In this document: one piece after another, positions 25,176-33,504 of the stretch
How the letters are laid out: each line of letters starts with the position of its first letter
Position numbering within the stretch: the first letter of the stretch is position 1
NCBI RefSeq assembly: GCF_004340685.1
Contig: NZ_SLUN01000032.1
Span: forward strand, 1-64,000
Reading direction: 5' to 3'
DNA: 64,000 bases
Source: Hydrogenispora ethanolica
GTDB taxonomy: Bacteria > Bacillota > UBA4882 > UBA8346
Position numbers and translations under genes: made by a program
Notes under the pieces: generated by a model
Database searches by the model: none
What the model was told of the DNA's origin: nothing
What the model saw: the letters and a program-made list of their open reading frames with translations, nothing else

Positions 25176-26642
25176 ATGGAAATGCTGCAGGCTCAAGGAA
25201 GACAGATAGTCGATTCGCAAGGGAAGCCGGTTCAATTGCGCGGTACTTGCATTGGCGGCTGGATGAACATGGAGAACTTTATCAACGGCTACCCTGGTTC
25301 GGAACGGGGACTCCGCGAAGCGGTTTCAAAGGCGCTGGGGAAAGGGAAGGGCGAGTTCTTCTTCGAACGTTTATTAGACCATTTCTTCAATGAGAACGAC
25401 ATCAAATTCATCAAAGAATCCGGGGCCAATGTCGTCCGGATACCCTTGAATTACCGGCATTTCGAGGCTGATGACCACCCTTTTGTCTACCAGGAAGCCG
25501 GCTTTCAAAGATTGGACCGGGTGATCAACTGGTGCCAGGAACAGGAAATCTATGTGATCCTGGATATGCACGCGGTTCAAGGATGGCAGAATCCCCACTG
25601 GCACAGCGATAACAGCAAAGGAGTGAGCCTTTTCTGGCATCACTCCCAGTATCAGGAACGATTCATCGCACTATGGGCGGTATTGGCGGAACGGTATAAA
25701 GATCGGGCGGTCGTCGCCGGCTACAATCTGATGAATGAACCGTGTGTCAATACGCCGGATGGCGATTATCCATACAATTTCTTCAAAAACTATGTTCCGG
25801 ACTTCGAGCGGATGAACCGTATCTACCGTAAAGCCGTTACGGCGATTCGGGAGATTGACAGCAAACACCTGATCTTCCTGGAAGGGGATAAGTATTCGGT
25901 CCTATTTCAAGGGCTTGAGGCGCCCTTTGCCGATAATCTGGTCTACAGCAGTCATAATTATAATACGGCCGGTTTCGGGCCGGGCCGTTATCCGGGAGAA
26001 TTCCATACCCATTCGATTGATCTGGATTATCAAAACGGCTATTGGGACAGAGACCGGCAGGCTGCCGTATTTAAAAACTGCGAAGGCGCCCAATTTGCCG
26101 AAAAGTACAACGTGCCGCTCTGGGTGGGCGAATTCGGCTCCCAATACAACGGGCCCCAAGCGGAGCTTCCCGACCGCCTGGCGGCGATGGATGACCAGAT
26201 CGGGGTTTTTGAAGAATTCGGAGCGCACTGGACCACGTGGACCTATAAGGATGTCGGCGTCATGGGCTGGGTGACGCTTGATCCCGAATCGGAGTATCTG
26301 CAAATCATCCAAAAAGTTCAGGAAAAGAAGAAGTTGTTCGGGGCCGAGAATTTTACAGACCGGACGCTGGTCACGGAGGCCAAAACCAGACTGTCCGATT
26401 TTGCGGGTTTGCTTGCGAAAGAGATCGACTGCTATCCGATTCATCCGGTTGACAATGTCAATGCGCTCAGTGAGATAGTATTGCAGGGATATGCCGCATC
26501 CTTGCTTCAGCCGGTCTATGCCAACCTGTTTAAAGGCATGAGCGAGGAACGGCTGGATAGCTTATTGAGTTCATTTGAGCTGAAGAATTGTCAAGTGAAT
26601 CAGGGATTGATGAAAGTGATTCAAAAGTATACCAAGCCATAA
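25176..26642 (+). CDS. Cytoplasmic glycoside hydrolase family 5 enzyme
   Basis: A 488-residue beta-glycosidase of the (beta/alpha)8 GH5 family. [22 protein letters not shown] and YNLMNEP (acid/base Glu188) precede [10 protein letters not shown] (nucleophile Glu319). There is no signal peptide or binding module, so it acts inside the cell on imported oligosaccharides. About 120 C-terminal residues are unassigned helical sequence. It is the fourth gene of the binding protein-permease-permease operon. Glucan- or mannan-derived oligosaccharides are plausible substrates; the subfamily cannot be set by eye. Confidence 0.88.
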   Translation: MEMLQAQGRQIVDSQGKPVQLRGTCIGGWMNMENFINGYPGSERGLREAVSKALGKGKGEFFFERLLDHFFNENDIKFIKESGANVVRIPLNYRHFEADDHPFVYQEAGFQRLDRVINWCQEQEIYVILDMHAVQGWQNPHWHSDNSKGVSLFWHHSQYQERFIALWAVLAERYKDRAVVAGYNLMNEPCVNTPDGDYPYNFFKNYVPDFERMNRIYRKAVTAIREIDSKHLIFLEGDKYSVLFQGLEAPFADNLVYSSHNYNTAGFGPGRYPGEFHTHSIDLDYQNGYWDRDRQAAVFKNCEGAQFAEKYNVPLWVGEFGSQYNGPQAELPDRLAAMDDQIGVFEEFGAHWTTWTYKDVGVMGWVTLDPESEYLQIIQKVQEKKKLFGAENFTDRTLVTEAKTRLSDFAGLLAKEIDCYPIHPVDNVNALSEIVLQGYAASLLQPVYANLFKGMSEERLDSLLSSFELKNCQVNQGLMKVIQKYTKP

Positions 26643-26650
26643 CCGGTTCC

Positions 26651-26683
26651 CCGCTCCGGCGGTTCAAAAGACCGCCGGAGCGG
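26651..26683 (+). terminator. Strong hairpin at the end of the GH5 operon
   Basis: CCGCTCCGGCGGT pairs perfectly with ACCGCCGGAGCGG around a 7-nt loop, 9 bp after the GH5 stop. It lacks a T run, so it may rely on stem strength or simply protect the 3' end. Confidence 0.65.
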
Positions 26684-26708
26684 CCGGTGAGTACTAGTTT
26701 GATATTCC

Positions 26709-26737
26709 TTGACACCTTTTCCGAAAAAAGCTAAGAT
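26709..26737 (+). promoter_or_regulatory. Promoter of the LacI-family gene
   Basis: TTGACA (26709-26714), a 17-bp spacer and TAAGAT (26732-26737) make a near-consensus promoter. It gives a leader of about 165 nt before the LacI start, in which I see no structured element. Confidence 0.7.
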
Positions 26738-26908
26738 CATCTTGTTCGGCGGCGAGGCAATTCTGGCGAGGTGGAGTCCGGGCTCGGCGATCCACAGAGA
26801 CTGCGCTTCGCTTTCTGTATAGGTGCAATCCGTAATGCATTCATCGGGGAATGATGCAATTTTTTGAACTTTTGTTGAAAACACCAAGGATGATACCGGG
26901 GGTCATGA

Positions 26909-27979
26909 ATGTATAACATAGATGATATCGCGCGGTTTGCCAATGTTTCCCGCACGACCGTTTCCCGGGTTTTGAACCATGACCCGGGAGTGAGTCAAAA
27001 AACGCAGGAAAAAGTATTGAAAGTCATCCGGGAAATGAACTATGTTCCCAACGCGGCGGCTCGGACTTTAGTCCGTAAAAAAACGGATATCATCGGAGTC
27101 TTGGTCAATAATGTGACCGATATCTTTTGGGACCGGATCATCAGCGGCATTGAGAAGAGTCTCCACAATCTTGAATACGAAGCAATCTATGTCAATGTCA
27201 AGCGCTTTCAAAATGAACCGATCAATCGTGATAAGTACAAGAAGATGATCAGGCTGTTGGCCGAAGGAAGAGTCGACGGAATCATCATTGCGATCACCAA
27301 TGAACTGGACCGGGAGGACGTCGATTTCCTGGTGAGCAGAAACTTGCCCTTTGTGGTCATTCAAAACAGCTTCGAGGATGCCAGGGTGAATTCCATAAAT
27401 ATTGATAATTTCAAGGAGACCTATACTTCCACGGAGTATCTGCTCGACTTGGGCCATCGCGATATTGCCTATGTGGCGGGCGATCTGCAGAGCAAAATTG
27501 CCATCAACCGGTTAAAAGGCTTTGAAAAGGCGCTTGAAGATCATGGTCTACCCATTGTCAGGGCGAGGATTCTTCAGGGAAACAACTCTTTTGAAGAAGG
27601 TTATTGGCGGATGAAGCAAATCCTGTCGTGGGACAGGAAACCGACCGCGGTCTCTTTTTATAATGATATCATGGCCTATGGCGGGATCAATGCCGCTCAG
27701 GAAGACGGGGTCAGAATACCGGAGGATATTTCGGTAATCGGGTTTGACGGATTATCCGGCGAAGATCCATTTGCCAAACTGGCTCCGCCGTTGACCACGA
27801 TGCATCAGCCGATGGCTAGCATGGGAGAGCGGGCGGCGAAAATCATCGTTGATAAAATCAACGGCAATCATGATGAAGTGATCCACGAGATTTTCGCTGT
27901 GAAATTGGTCGAAAAGGGCTCTTGCAAAAGGCTGACCGGCCCCGAAAGCGGTGCCGTTTCGCCGGTTACAACGACTTGA
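26909..27979 (+). CDS. LacI-family transcriptional regulator
   Basis: A 356-residue repressor. The N-terminal helix-turn-helix and hinge read NIDDIARFANVSRTTVSRVL and YVPNAAARTLVRKKT. The rest is a periplasmic-binding-protein-like effector domain (IGVLVNNVTDIFWDRIISGI, VIGFDGLSGEDPFAK, TTMHQPMASMGERAA). GGGGG lies 6 nt before the ATG. It directly follows the GH5 operon and has its own promoter. The palindromes at 21892 and 21642 are its most likely operators, with a sugar from the GH5 reaction as inducer. Confidence 0.93.
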   Translation: MYNIDDIARFANVSRTTVSRVLNHDPGVSQKTQEKVLKVIREMNYVPNAAARTLVRKKTDIIGVLVNNVTDIFWDRIISGIEKSLHNLEYEAIYVNVKRFQNEPINRDKYKKMIRLLAEGRVDGIIIAITNELDREDVDFLVSRNLPFVVIQNSFEDARVNSINIDNFKETYTSTEYLLDLGHRDIAYVAGDLQSKIAINRLKGFEKALEDHGLPIVRARILQGNNSFEEGYWRMKQILSWDRKPTAVSFYNDIMAYGGINAAQEDGVRIPEDISVIGFDGLSGEDPFAKLAPPLTTMHQPMASMGERAAKIIVDKINGNHDEVIHEIFAVKLVEKGSCKRLTGPESGAVSPVTTT

Positions 27980-28017
27980 GCCGGTTCATTCATTCGCTCT
28001 CGTGCAAAAACATATCT

Positions 28018-28054
28018 AACGCTATCCGTCGCTGCAAGGATAGCGTTTTTGTTT
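28018..28054 (+). terminator. Rho-independent terminator after the LacI gene
   Basis: AACGCTATCC pairs perfectly with GGATAGCGTT across a 10-nt loop, followed by TTTGTTTT. Confidence 0.88.
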
Positions 28055-28140
28055 TGGGATTTCACAGTCTCCATCCGCCACAGAAGATACTTTTCCGGGA
28101 ACGGATCCGGCTTCCCCCGGCGGGGATGGAACCCGGAGCA

Positions 28141-28476
28141 GCTTCCCGGAACCACGGGGAAACTTCCCGAAGCTTCGGGGATGCTTCCCCAAGGATTGGT
28201 CCTCTTTCCCGGAGGTTTGGGGAAGCATCCCGAAGCTTTGGTCCTTTATCCCGGACTCCTCGGGATGGTTCCCGAAGGCTCCGGGAAGGTAGGATGATCC
28301 TCGGGGAAGAAAGGATCGCAGGATCCTCTGAAAGGATCAGGGCATCCCTTACAAGGATGAAGACCATCCCTTACACGGATCCTGGCATCCCTTACACGGA
28401 TCGCAAGATCCTTTGAAAGGATCGAAGCATCCCTTACAAGGATGGCTTTCATCCTAACAAGGATGAAGAATATCCT
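28141..28476. repeat. Array of sixteen 21-bp units with internal dyads
   Basis: Sixteen consecutive units keep an exact 21-bp period although their sequences drift. Early units have the form TTCCCGAAGCTTCGGGG; later units have GGATG or GGATC followed about 10 bp later by CATCC or GATCC. So inverted half-sites alternate every 10 or 11 bp. A degraded seventeenth unit reaches 28497. Several frames on both strands stay open through the array because 21 is a multiple of three, yielding heptapeptide repeats, but none has a ribosome site or domain. I regard it as non-coding. Confidence 0.85.
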
Positions 28477-28497
28477 AGTTGGACCAAAGGCCATACC

Positions 28498-28889
28498 TTA
28501 CACGAGGGGGAATCAACTGATATATTAGAGGGGCCGAGACCATCCCTGGTGGAGGGGGGAACGTGATATACGATTCCTCCGGTGACTAAACATAGCTGTC
28601 CATTCATTGAGAATCATTAAGCATTATTGTTTGATGGAACAACCGATTTATTTAACCACCGGAGTAATAGTTAGACCGAAGACTCAAATTACCCCGATGT
28701 ACCTTGGTGAATTCTTCGGCCACAATATACGGCGCACAACCCGGATATATCTATCAATATGTTGTCGACCAAAGAGGATTCAAAAAAGTATGCGATTCGT
28801 TCGGTGATTCGATTTTCTATCGGTAGGAATTGTTGGTGATATGTGGAATACTTTATTATCACCATTCCGAAATGAAAGGAAGTGCCGGC
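28498..28889. other. Intergenic gap with no recognised element
   Basis: About 390 bp between the 21-bp array and the nitroreductase gene. A 66-codon frame at 28607 lacks a ribosome site and homology. I see no promoter, RNA gene or repeat that I would defend. Confidence 0.5.
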
Positions 28890-29744
28890 ATGGATCGGAC
28901 CGAGAAATTCCCTCCGGAGGAGCCCATCACCGCTATCATCAAGCGGCGCGGTTCCGTCCGGACTTATGACGGGCGGCAGCTCCCGGAGGAGATCAAAGCT
29001 GAGCTTCGCCGCATTTGCACCGCGGCGGACGGCCCTTTCGCGGAGCGGGTACGGATCGAGTTCATTGAAAAGATCACGCTCGGTCCGGCGGTGAAATTGG
29101 GCACTTACGGAGTGATACAGGGAGCGCCTTCGTTTTTGGCGGCGGCCGTTCAAAAAGGGGACCGTCCTTTGGAACAGCTGGGTTTCGTCTTTGAAAAAGT
29201 CATTCTGGAGGCGACCGCCTTGGGGCTTGGAACCTGCTGGCTGGGGGGCTCATTCAGCCGGGGAGATTTTGCCCGCGCCATGGCGTTGGCGGAGAACGAG
29301 TTCATCCCCATCGTTTCGCCGGTGGGATACAAGAAAGAGCGCCGCCGGTTGGTGGATTCGTTGATACGGGCCACTGCCGGGTCGAGCCGGCGCAAGCCCT
29401 GGAGCGAGCTTTTCTTTCACCAAGATTTTGACCGGAGTCTGACGGAGGCGGAGGCGGGCGAATATGCCGAGGCCCTGGAGATGGTCAGGCTGGCGCCCTC
29501 CGCGTCGAATAAACAGCCCTGGCGAATTGTGAAGGACCGGGCCGGCTTGCATTTTTATGAGAAGCACGCGGCGGGATACGCTTCGATGGGTTTTGACATG
29601 CAAAGAATCGATCTGGGGATCGCCATGTGCCACCTGCAGCTCGCCGCAGCCGAACGGGGCCTGGCGGGACGATGGGTTTCCCAAGCTCCCGGTATCGGTG
29701 AGATTCCCGCTCACACCGAGTATATTATCAGCTGGATGACGTAA
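28890..29744 (+). CDS. Nitroreductase-family protein (TM1586-like)
   Basis: A 284-residue protein with two half-length nitroreductase-like repeats, as in the putative TM nitroreductase family. IIKRRGSVRTYDGRQL and APSASNKQPWRIV are the FMN-binding style segments, and LEATALGLGTCWLGGSF is another family hallmark. No signal peptide is present. The ATG at 28890 follows AAAGGA by 9 nt. It stands alone between non-coding arrays and a palindromic repeat. An NAD(P)H- and FMN-dependent reductase activity is expected, substrate unknown. Confidence 0.85.
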   Translation: MDRTEKFPPEEPITAIIKRRGSVRTYDGRQLPEEIKAELRRICTAADGPFAERVRIEFIEKITLGPAVKLGTYGVIQGAPSFLAAAVQKGDRPLEQLGFVFEKVILEATALGLGTCWLGGSFSRGDFARAMALAENEFIPIVSPVGYKKERRRLVDSLIRATAGSSRRKPWSELFFHQDFDRSLTEAEAGEYAEALEMVRLAPSASNKQPWRIVKDRAGLHFYEKHAAGYASMGFDMQRIDLGIAMCHLQLAAAERGLAGRWVSQAPGIGEIPAHTEYIISWMT

Positions 29745-29887
29745 ACTTTCAAATATCGGCATTCGCATCCCGCGCGGCAGGTTTGGTTTTTGGGCCGCAC
29801 CGGCTGGAACGAAAACGGGGTGGCGTCCGGTTTCATTTGACAAACTTGAACCGTTCAGCCGTTTGTCCCGCGCAACCCGCTTTTCCA

Positions 29888-30011
29888 TGAGGATGAAACG
29901 AATTTCTTTATTACGATTTGGCTTTCCCAATGCAAACGACTTTTAAAAAATCGTTTGCATGGTAAAACCGAATGCAAAAGAAGTGAAGCGGAATTTGATT
30001 CAACTCATATA
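29888..30011. repeat. Dispersed palindromic repeat, copy 2
   Basis: The left end GGATGAAACGAATTTCTTTA resembles copy 4, while the right end GGAATTTGATTCAACTCATA resembles the other end type. The middle carries a perfect 10-bp hairpin, ATGCAAACGA with TCGTTTGCAT. The element ends about 40 bp before the ylmC-like start. Confidence 0.75.
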
Positions 30012-30059
30012 AATCGCCGGCCTCCCACATATCCTTATAGGAGTAAAGGAGGGGAAACC

Positions 30060-30326
30060 TTGCGGGCGAGTGAATTGGACGGAAAGGAAGTCATCGATAT
30101 CCAATCCGGGGAACGCTACGGGGTGCTCAAAAAGAGCGAGTTATTGCTGGATCTGAGCACCGGCACGGTGGAAAGCCTGGTGATCGTGAAACGGGGTTGG
30201 ACCGGCCGCGATGTGGAGGTCAAGACCATTCCCTGGCGGAGTATCCAAAAGATCAGCGATGAACTGATCCTCTTCGAAGATCGCGAAACAACGGCTTCCG
30301 GTGAGACGGACCCGCGCAATATCTAG
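30060..30326 (+). CDS. YlmC/YmxH-family sporulation protein (PRC-barrel)
   Basis: An 88-residue protein of PRC-barrel type. RASELDGKEVIDIQSGERYG, a LLLDLSTGTVESLVI strand and IPWRSIQKISDELILF match the YlmC/YmxH family found in endospore formers. The TTG at 30060 is selected because AAAGGAGGGG lies 5 nt before it; the frame extends further upstream only through a palindromic repeat. Its biochemical role is not known. It precedes the lysine riboswitch and dapB. YmxH is commonly encoded near dpa and dap genes, which fits this position. Confidence 0.85.
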   Translation: MRASELDGKEVIDIQSGERYGVLKKSELLLDLSTGTVESLVIVKRGWTGRDVEVKTIPWRSIQKISDELILFEDRETTASGETDPRNI

Positions 30327-30333
30327 ATTTAAC

Positions 30334-30362
30334 TTGACATTCGCGCCTATTTATAGGAAAAT
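30334..30362 (+). promoter_or_regulatory. Promoter of the lysine-riboswitch transcript
   Basis: A perfect TTGACA (30334-30339), a 17-bp spacer and GAAAAT (30357-30362) lie just after the ylmC stop and about 30 bp before the lysine aptamer. Confidence 0.7.
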
Positions 30363-30395
30363 AAACACAATCCATTCCAATAGGATTCATTTTTG

Positions 30396-30565
30396 GTAGA
30401 GTAGAGGCGCGAACCGCAAGAGTAGCTTCATGGAGACCGGCAGGTCGAGGAGACGGAGTGAAAGGGTGTTTCGCCGAAGTTGGAGAAGACGCCGTTTCTC
30501 CGGCTGGTATCGCAGGTGAAAACTTCGGTACTGTCACCCGTCGGGTGAAGAGCTATCTTGCCGCT
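30396..30565 (+). ncRNA. Lysine riboswitch (L box)
   Basis: Conserved blocks appear in order: GTAGAGGCGCG, AGAGTAGC, GGGTGTTTCGCCGAAG, TCCGGCTGGTATCGCAGGTG, GGTACTGTCACCCG and GAAGAGCTATC. These match the five-helix lysine aptamer. A terminator follows at 30582. It should switch off the downstream dapB transcript when lysine is abundant. Confidence 0.93.
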
Positions 30566-30581
30566 GATTTGTACGCGATCA

Positions 30582-30607
30582 AAGGTTGGTAGCTGCCAAC
30601 CTTTTTT
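30582..30607 (+). terminator. Terminator controlled by the lysine riboswitch
   Basis: AAGGTTGG pairs with CCAACCTT around a 6-nt loop and runs into a T6 tract. It lies 16 bp after the last conserved aptamer block. Confidence 0.88.
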
Positions 30608-30680
30608 GTTATTTACAAATTTTTGAAAAAACATGCCGTTATGCAACTGAGAGAATTGCATGATTTATAAAATAATCTTT

Positions 30681-30734
30681 TGACCACAATATATCGAAAG
30701 GCATATCCGGGTTTTGTACTATATATTGCGGTCA
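30681..30734. repeat. Long inverted repeat between lysine riboswitch and dapB
   Basis: TGACCACAATATAT and ATATATTGCGGTCA form a 14-bp stem with one mismatch around a 26-nt loop containing GGCATATCCGGG. It lies between the riboswitch terminator and dapB. No riboswitch class I know fits. Confidence 0.6.
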
Positions 30735-30824
30735 CAGGGCTTGTTAAGGTAATTATGCAATTTTCTGAACTGGTTTTCCACAAAAGCCGGCGCGGCATTG
30801 GATGCGATTAGAGGAGTGGTTGTT

Positions 30825-31622
30825 TTGGGCGCGATTCGCGTATTGGTGATTGGCGCTTCCGGCAAAATGGGGCGGGAAGTCGTCAGAGCAATTGTTAACG
30901 ATGCCGAGCTAGAGTTGGTCGGCGCGGTCGACCGGATGCACGTCGGAAAGGACGCCGGACTCATTGCCGGCATCGAACCGCTGAACGTGTTCATCCGGGA
31001 AGATCTGGCCGCCGCTTTGCAGGCGGACAAACCTCAGGTGGTGGTCGATTTTACCGCGCCGGCCTCGATCATGAATAACCTGCACCTCGTCATCGCCGCG
31101 CGGCTGCACGCGGTCGTCGGCACCACCGGGCTCTCCAGAGAAAACCTCCGTGAGATCGAGGAGCTTTGCCATGACTCCGGAGTCAACGTCTTGGTGGCTC
31201 CCAATTTTGCCATCGGCGCCCTGTTGATGATGCGTTTCGCCGCGCAGGCGGCCAAGTTCTTCCCGCATGTCGAGATCATCGAGTTGCATCACGATCAAAA
31301 ATTGGATGCCCCTTCGGGGACTTCCATTAAGACCGCCGAGCTGATTCTGGCCGGCCAGAACGAGCCGGCCAACGCGTGCGTGGGCGAGGAAAAACTGCCC
31401 GGGGCGCGCGGCGGAGAGATGGGCGGAATTCGGCTTCATAGCGTGCGGCTGCCGGGACTCATCGCGCATCAGGAAGTCATCTTCGGCGGCGAGGGCCAGA
31501 CTTTGACGATCCGCCATGACTCGCTCAGCCGCGAATCATTCATGCCCGGGGTGGTTCTGGCGATCAAAAAGATCGGCAGCCGGCCGGGATTGACATATGG
31601 GCTGGAAGAGCTGCTCTTTTAG
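30825..31622 (+). CDS. dapB: 4-hydroxy-tetrahydrodipicolinate reductase
   Basis: A 265-residue cytoplasmic enzyme of the diaminopimelate/lysine pathway, reducing the DapA product with NAD(P)H. The Rossmann motif is VIGASGKMGREV, GTTGLS follows, and the catalytic segment ELHHDQKLDAPSGTS holds His155, His156 and Lys159. The TTG at 30825 gives normal family length and follows GAGGAG by 8 nt; an in-frame TTG at 30798 lacks a site. It is preceded by a lysine riboswitch and followed by dpaA, whose pathway competes for the same substrate. Confidence 0.95.
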   Translation: MGAIRVLVIGASGKMGREVVRAIVNDAELELVGAVDRMHVGKDAGLIAGIEPLNVFIREDLAAALQADKPQVVVDFTAPASIMNNLHLVIAARLHAVVGTTGLSRENLREIEELCHDSGVNVLVAPNFAIGALLMMRFAAQAAKFFPHVEIIELHHDQKLDAPSGTSIKTAELILAGQNEPANACVGEEKLPGARGGEMGGIRLHSVRLPGLIAHQEVIFGGEGQTLTIRHDSLSRESFMPGVVLAIKKIGSRPGLTYGLEELLF

Positions 31623-31639
31623 GGTACGTATCCATCTTC

Positions 31640-31685
31640 ACCTCCTACCGCCAAGAGGAATATACTACAATAACCGTTTTGGCGG
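31640..31685 (+). promoter_or_regulatory. Possible sporulation (sigma-K-like) promoter and hairpin before dpaA
   Basis: ACC at 31640, a 16-bp spacer and AATATACTA at 31659 resemble the sigma-K pattern (AC, then CATAnnnTA) with one mismatch. The same region is bracketed by a perfect inverted repeat, ACCGCCAA (31647) and TTGGCGGT (31678). Late mother-cell expression of dpaAB is known in Bacillus, so such a promoter is expected; the match alone is weak. Confidence 0.35.
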
Positions 31686-31705
31686 TTAAAAGGGAGGGAA
31701 TCTTT

Positions 31706-32605
31706 TTGAAAGAACGTTGGCAGCTGAATGCAGCTATCATTGGCGGTGACGGACGTCAGCTCGCGGTGGCCCGCAGTTTGGCCGAGAAATTCACCCGGGT
31801 GAAGGTGTTTGGACATCCGGAGACGGCAGTTGCGGATCCGCTGGAATGGTGCGACGCCATCCGGACAGCATTGGTCGACGCCCGGGTGGTCGTACTACCA
31901 ATCACTGGAGTCAATTCCGCCGGAATGGTCCGCGGTTATCGCGACCAACCGCCGCTCGATCTCAGTCCGGAATGGGAGCGTTTGGCCCCCGGCACCTTGC
32001 TGGTCACCGGATCGCTGCCCGCGGCGCGGCGCGAGGATTTAAAAAGCCGTGAGATACCGGTCATCGAATATGCCGAAGACGACGAGATCGCTATCCTCAA
32101 TTCCATCCCGACCGCCGAAGGTGCAGTTCAGATTGCGATGGAGGAACTTCCGATCACGATTCACGGTAGTACGGTGTTGGTTCTCGGCTTTGGGCGGGTC
32201 GGCGTAACCGTGGCCCGGACATTCCGGGCTCTGGGAGCGCGGGTGATCGTCGCGGCCCGGCGTCCGGCGCTGCTGGCGCGGGCGATTGAAATGGGGTGCG
32301 CGACCGTCTCCGGCGCCGGACTTGCGGAAGCAGTCAGCGGCGCCGATATTATCATCAATTCGGTTCCCGCCATGGTACTCACTGCGGATTTACTGGCCCA
32401 AGCCGCGCCGGATGTCTTGATTATCGATTTGGCCTCGTCGCCCGGTGGAGTCGATTTTGAGGCGGCGGCCCGTTTGAATATCAAAGCGAAACTGTATCCG
32501 GGTCTACCGGGAATCGTGGCCCCGGAGACGGCCGGGGCGATTCTCGCATCCTCCATCCCCAAACTGATCGATCAATTTTTGCTCACGAATGGGGGTGTTC
32601 GATGA
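31706..32605 (+). CDS. dpaA: Dipicolinate synthase subunit A
   Basis: A 299-residue NAD(P)-binding subunit that, with DpaB, makes dipicolinic acid for the spore core. NAAIIGGDGRQLAVARSLAE at the N-terminus and the second Rossmann segment VLVLGFGRVGVTVARTFRALG are family features, as is LYPGLPGIVAPETAG near the end. GGGAGGG precedes the TTG at 31706 by 7 nt. It overlaps dpaB by 4 bp. Its presence is strong evidence that the organism forms endospores. Confidence 0.95.
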   Translation: MKERWQLNAAIIGGDGRQLAVARSLAEKFTRVKVFGHPETAVADPLEWCDAIRTALVDARVVVLPITGVNSAGMVRGYRDQPPLDLSPEWERLAPGTLLVTGSLPAARREDLKSREIPVIEYAEDDEIAILNSIPTAEGAVQIAMEELPITIHGSTVLVLGFGRVGVTVARTFRALGARVIVAARRPALLARAIEMGCATVSGAGLAEAVSGADIIINSVPAMVLTADLLAQAAPDVLIIDLASSPGGVDFEAAARLNIKAKLYPGLPGIVAPETAGAILASSIPKLIDQFLLTNGGVR

Positions 32606-33195
32606 TGCGGTTTGCAGGAATCCATATCGGCTTCGCGTTAACCGGATCGCATTGTACCATTCCGGATGTTCTGCCGTATCTGCAACAATTGCAGGAAGAA
32701 GGGGCGGAACTTACGCCCATCTTTTCGGCGGCGGTTTTAACCACGGATACGCGTTTTGGCAAAGCGAAGGAATTATACCAGAAGGTGGTCGCGATCACCG
32801 GCAAAGAGCCATTGACTACCATCGTCGAGGCGGAACCGATTGGTCCGCAGAATAAACTGGACCTGGTGGTGGTGGCGCCTTGTACCGGCAATACTTTAGC
32901 CAAACTAGCCCAGGGGATCACCGATTCCAGCGTGACCATGGCTTGCAAAGCGCAGTTGCGCAATAATAAACCCGTGGTCCTGGCGGTCGCCACCAATGAC
33001 GGACTGAGTGGCAATGCGCGCAATCTGGGCATCTTGCTCAACCGGCGCAATGTTTATTTTGTACCGTTCGGCCAAGATGCGCCCCATACCAAGCAGACGT
33101 CGCTCAATGCCAAGATGAGCCTGATCCCGGAGACGATCCTGGAAGCTCTTCGGCAGCGGCAGATTCAACCGGTTTTGATACCGTTGCAAGACTAG
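32602..33195 (+). CDS. dpaB: Dipicolinate synthase subunit B (flavoprotein)
   Basis: A 197-residue flavoprotein-like subunit of dipicolinate synthase (SpoVFB). GFALTGSHCTI and VVVAPCTGNTLAKLAQGITD belong to the flavoprotein fold shared with phosphopantothenoylcysteine decarboxylases. It overlaps dpaA by the ATGA junction, implying coupled translation. Together the subunits oxidise the DapA product to dipicolinate in the mother cell. In Bacillus the next gene is asd; here a 309-bp gap precedes dapG. Confidence 0.95.
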   Translation: MMRFAGIHIGFALTGSHCTIPDVLPYLQQLQEEGAELTPIFSAAVLTTDTRFGKAKELYQKVVAITGKEPLTTIVEAEPIGPQNKLDLVVVAPCTGNTLAKLAQGITDSSVTMACKAQLRNNKPVVLAVATNDGLSGNARNLGILLNRRNVYFVPFGQDAPHTKQTSLNAKMSLIPETILEALRQRQIQPVLIPLQD

Positions 33196-33504
33196 CGTAG
33201 CGGAAGCAATTGGTTCTTTCATCAAAGGCTGTTTTATGATACTGTGGTAGAGTAGAAACTGTAAATATTTGGAGCTTTGATGGTGAAGCCGGTCCCGTTT
33301 GCGGCGATCGGCTGATATCCTTTCGAAAATTTAGAGCGAGTTTCAATCTCGCAGTTTCATTTGCGATATTTTTGAATTGATCCTTACGCATAAAAGCCAT
33401 TGCCAATCCAGAACCAAACGCTCGAAATCAGTTCATTTCATACAAACACCAGGCGAGACAGCGGGATGGAAACCGCCTAATTTTTATCAAAGCGAGGGAA
33501 CGGA
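33196..33504. other. Intergenic gap before dapG
   Basis: A 309-bp stretch with no gene. TATGAT at 33235 could be a -10 but no -35 lies at a good distance. A short dyad, GCGAG with CTCGC, lies near 33334-33350. The segment GGTAGAGTAGA at 33246 recalls the start of the lysine aptamer, but the rest of an aptamer is missing. Confidence 0.45.

Noticed and set aside
28141-28476. CRISPR array
   Set aside because: Units are contiguous with no spacers, drift in sequence and show a 21-bp period; no cas genes are nearby.
27922-28494. Heptapeptide-repeat proteins in several frames across the first array
   Set aside because: More than one frame on both strands is open because the period is a multiple of three; none has a ribosome site, and no single frame covers the array on the minus strand.
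33241-33420. Second lysine riboswitch before dapG
   Set aside because: Only GGTAGAGTAGA resembles the aptamer start; the other conserved blocks and a terminator are missing.
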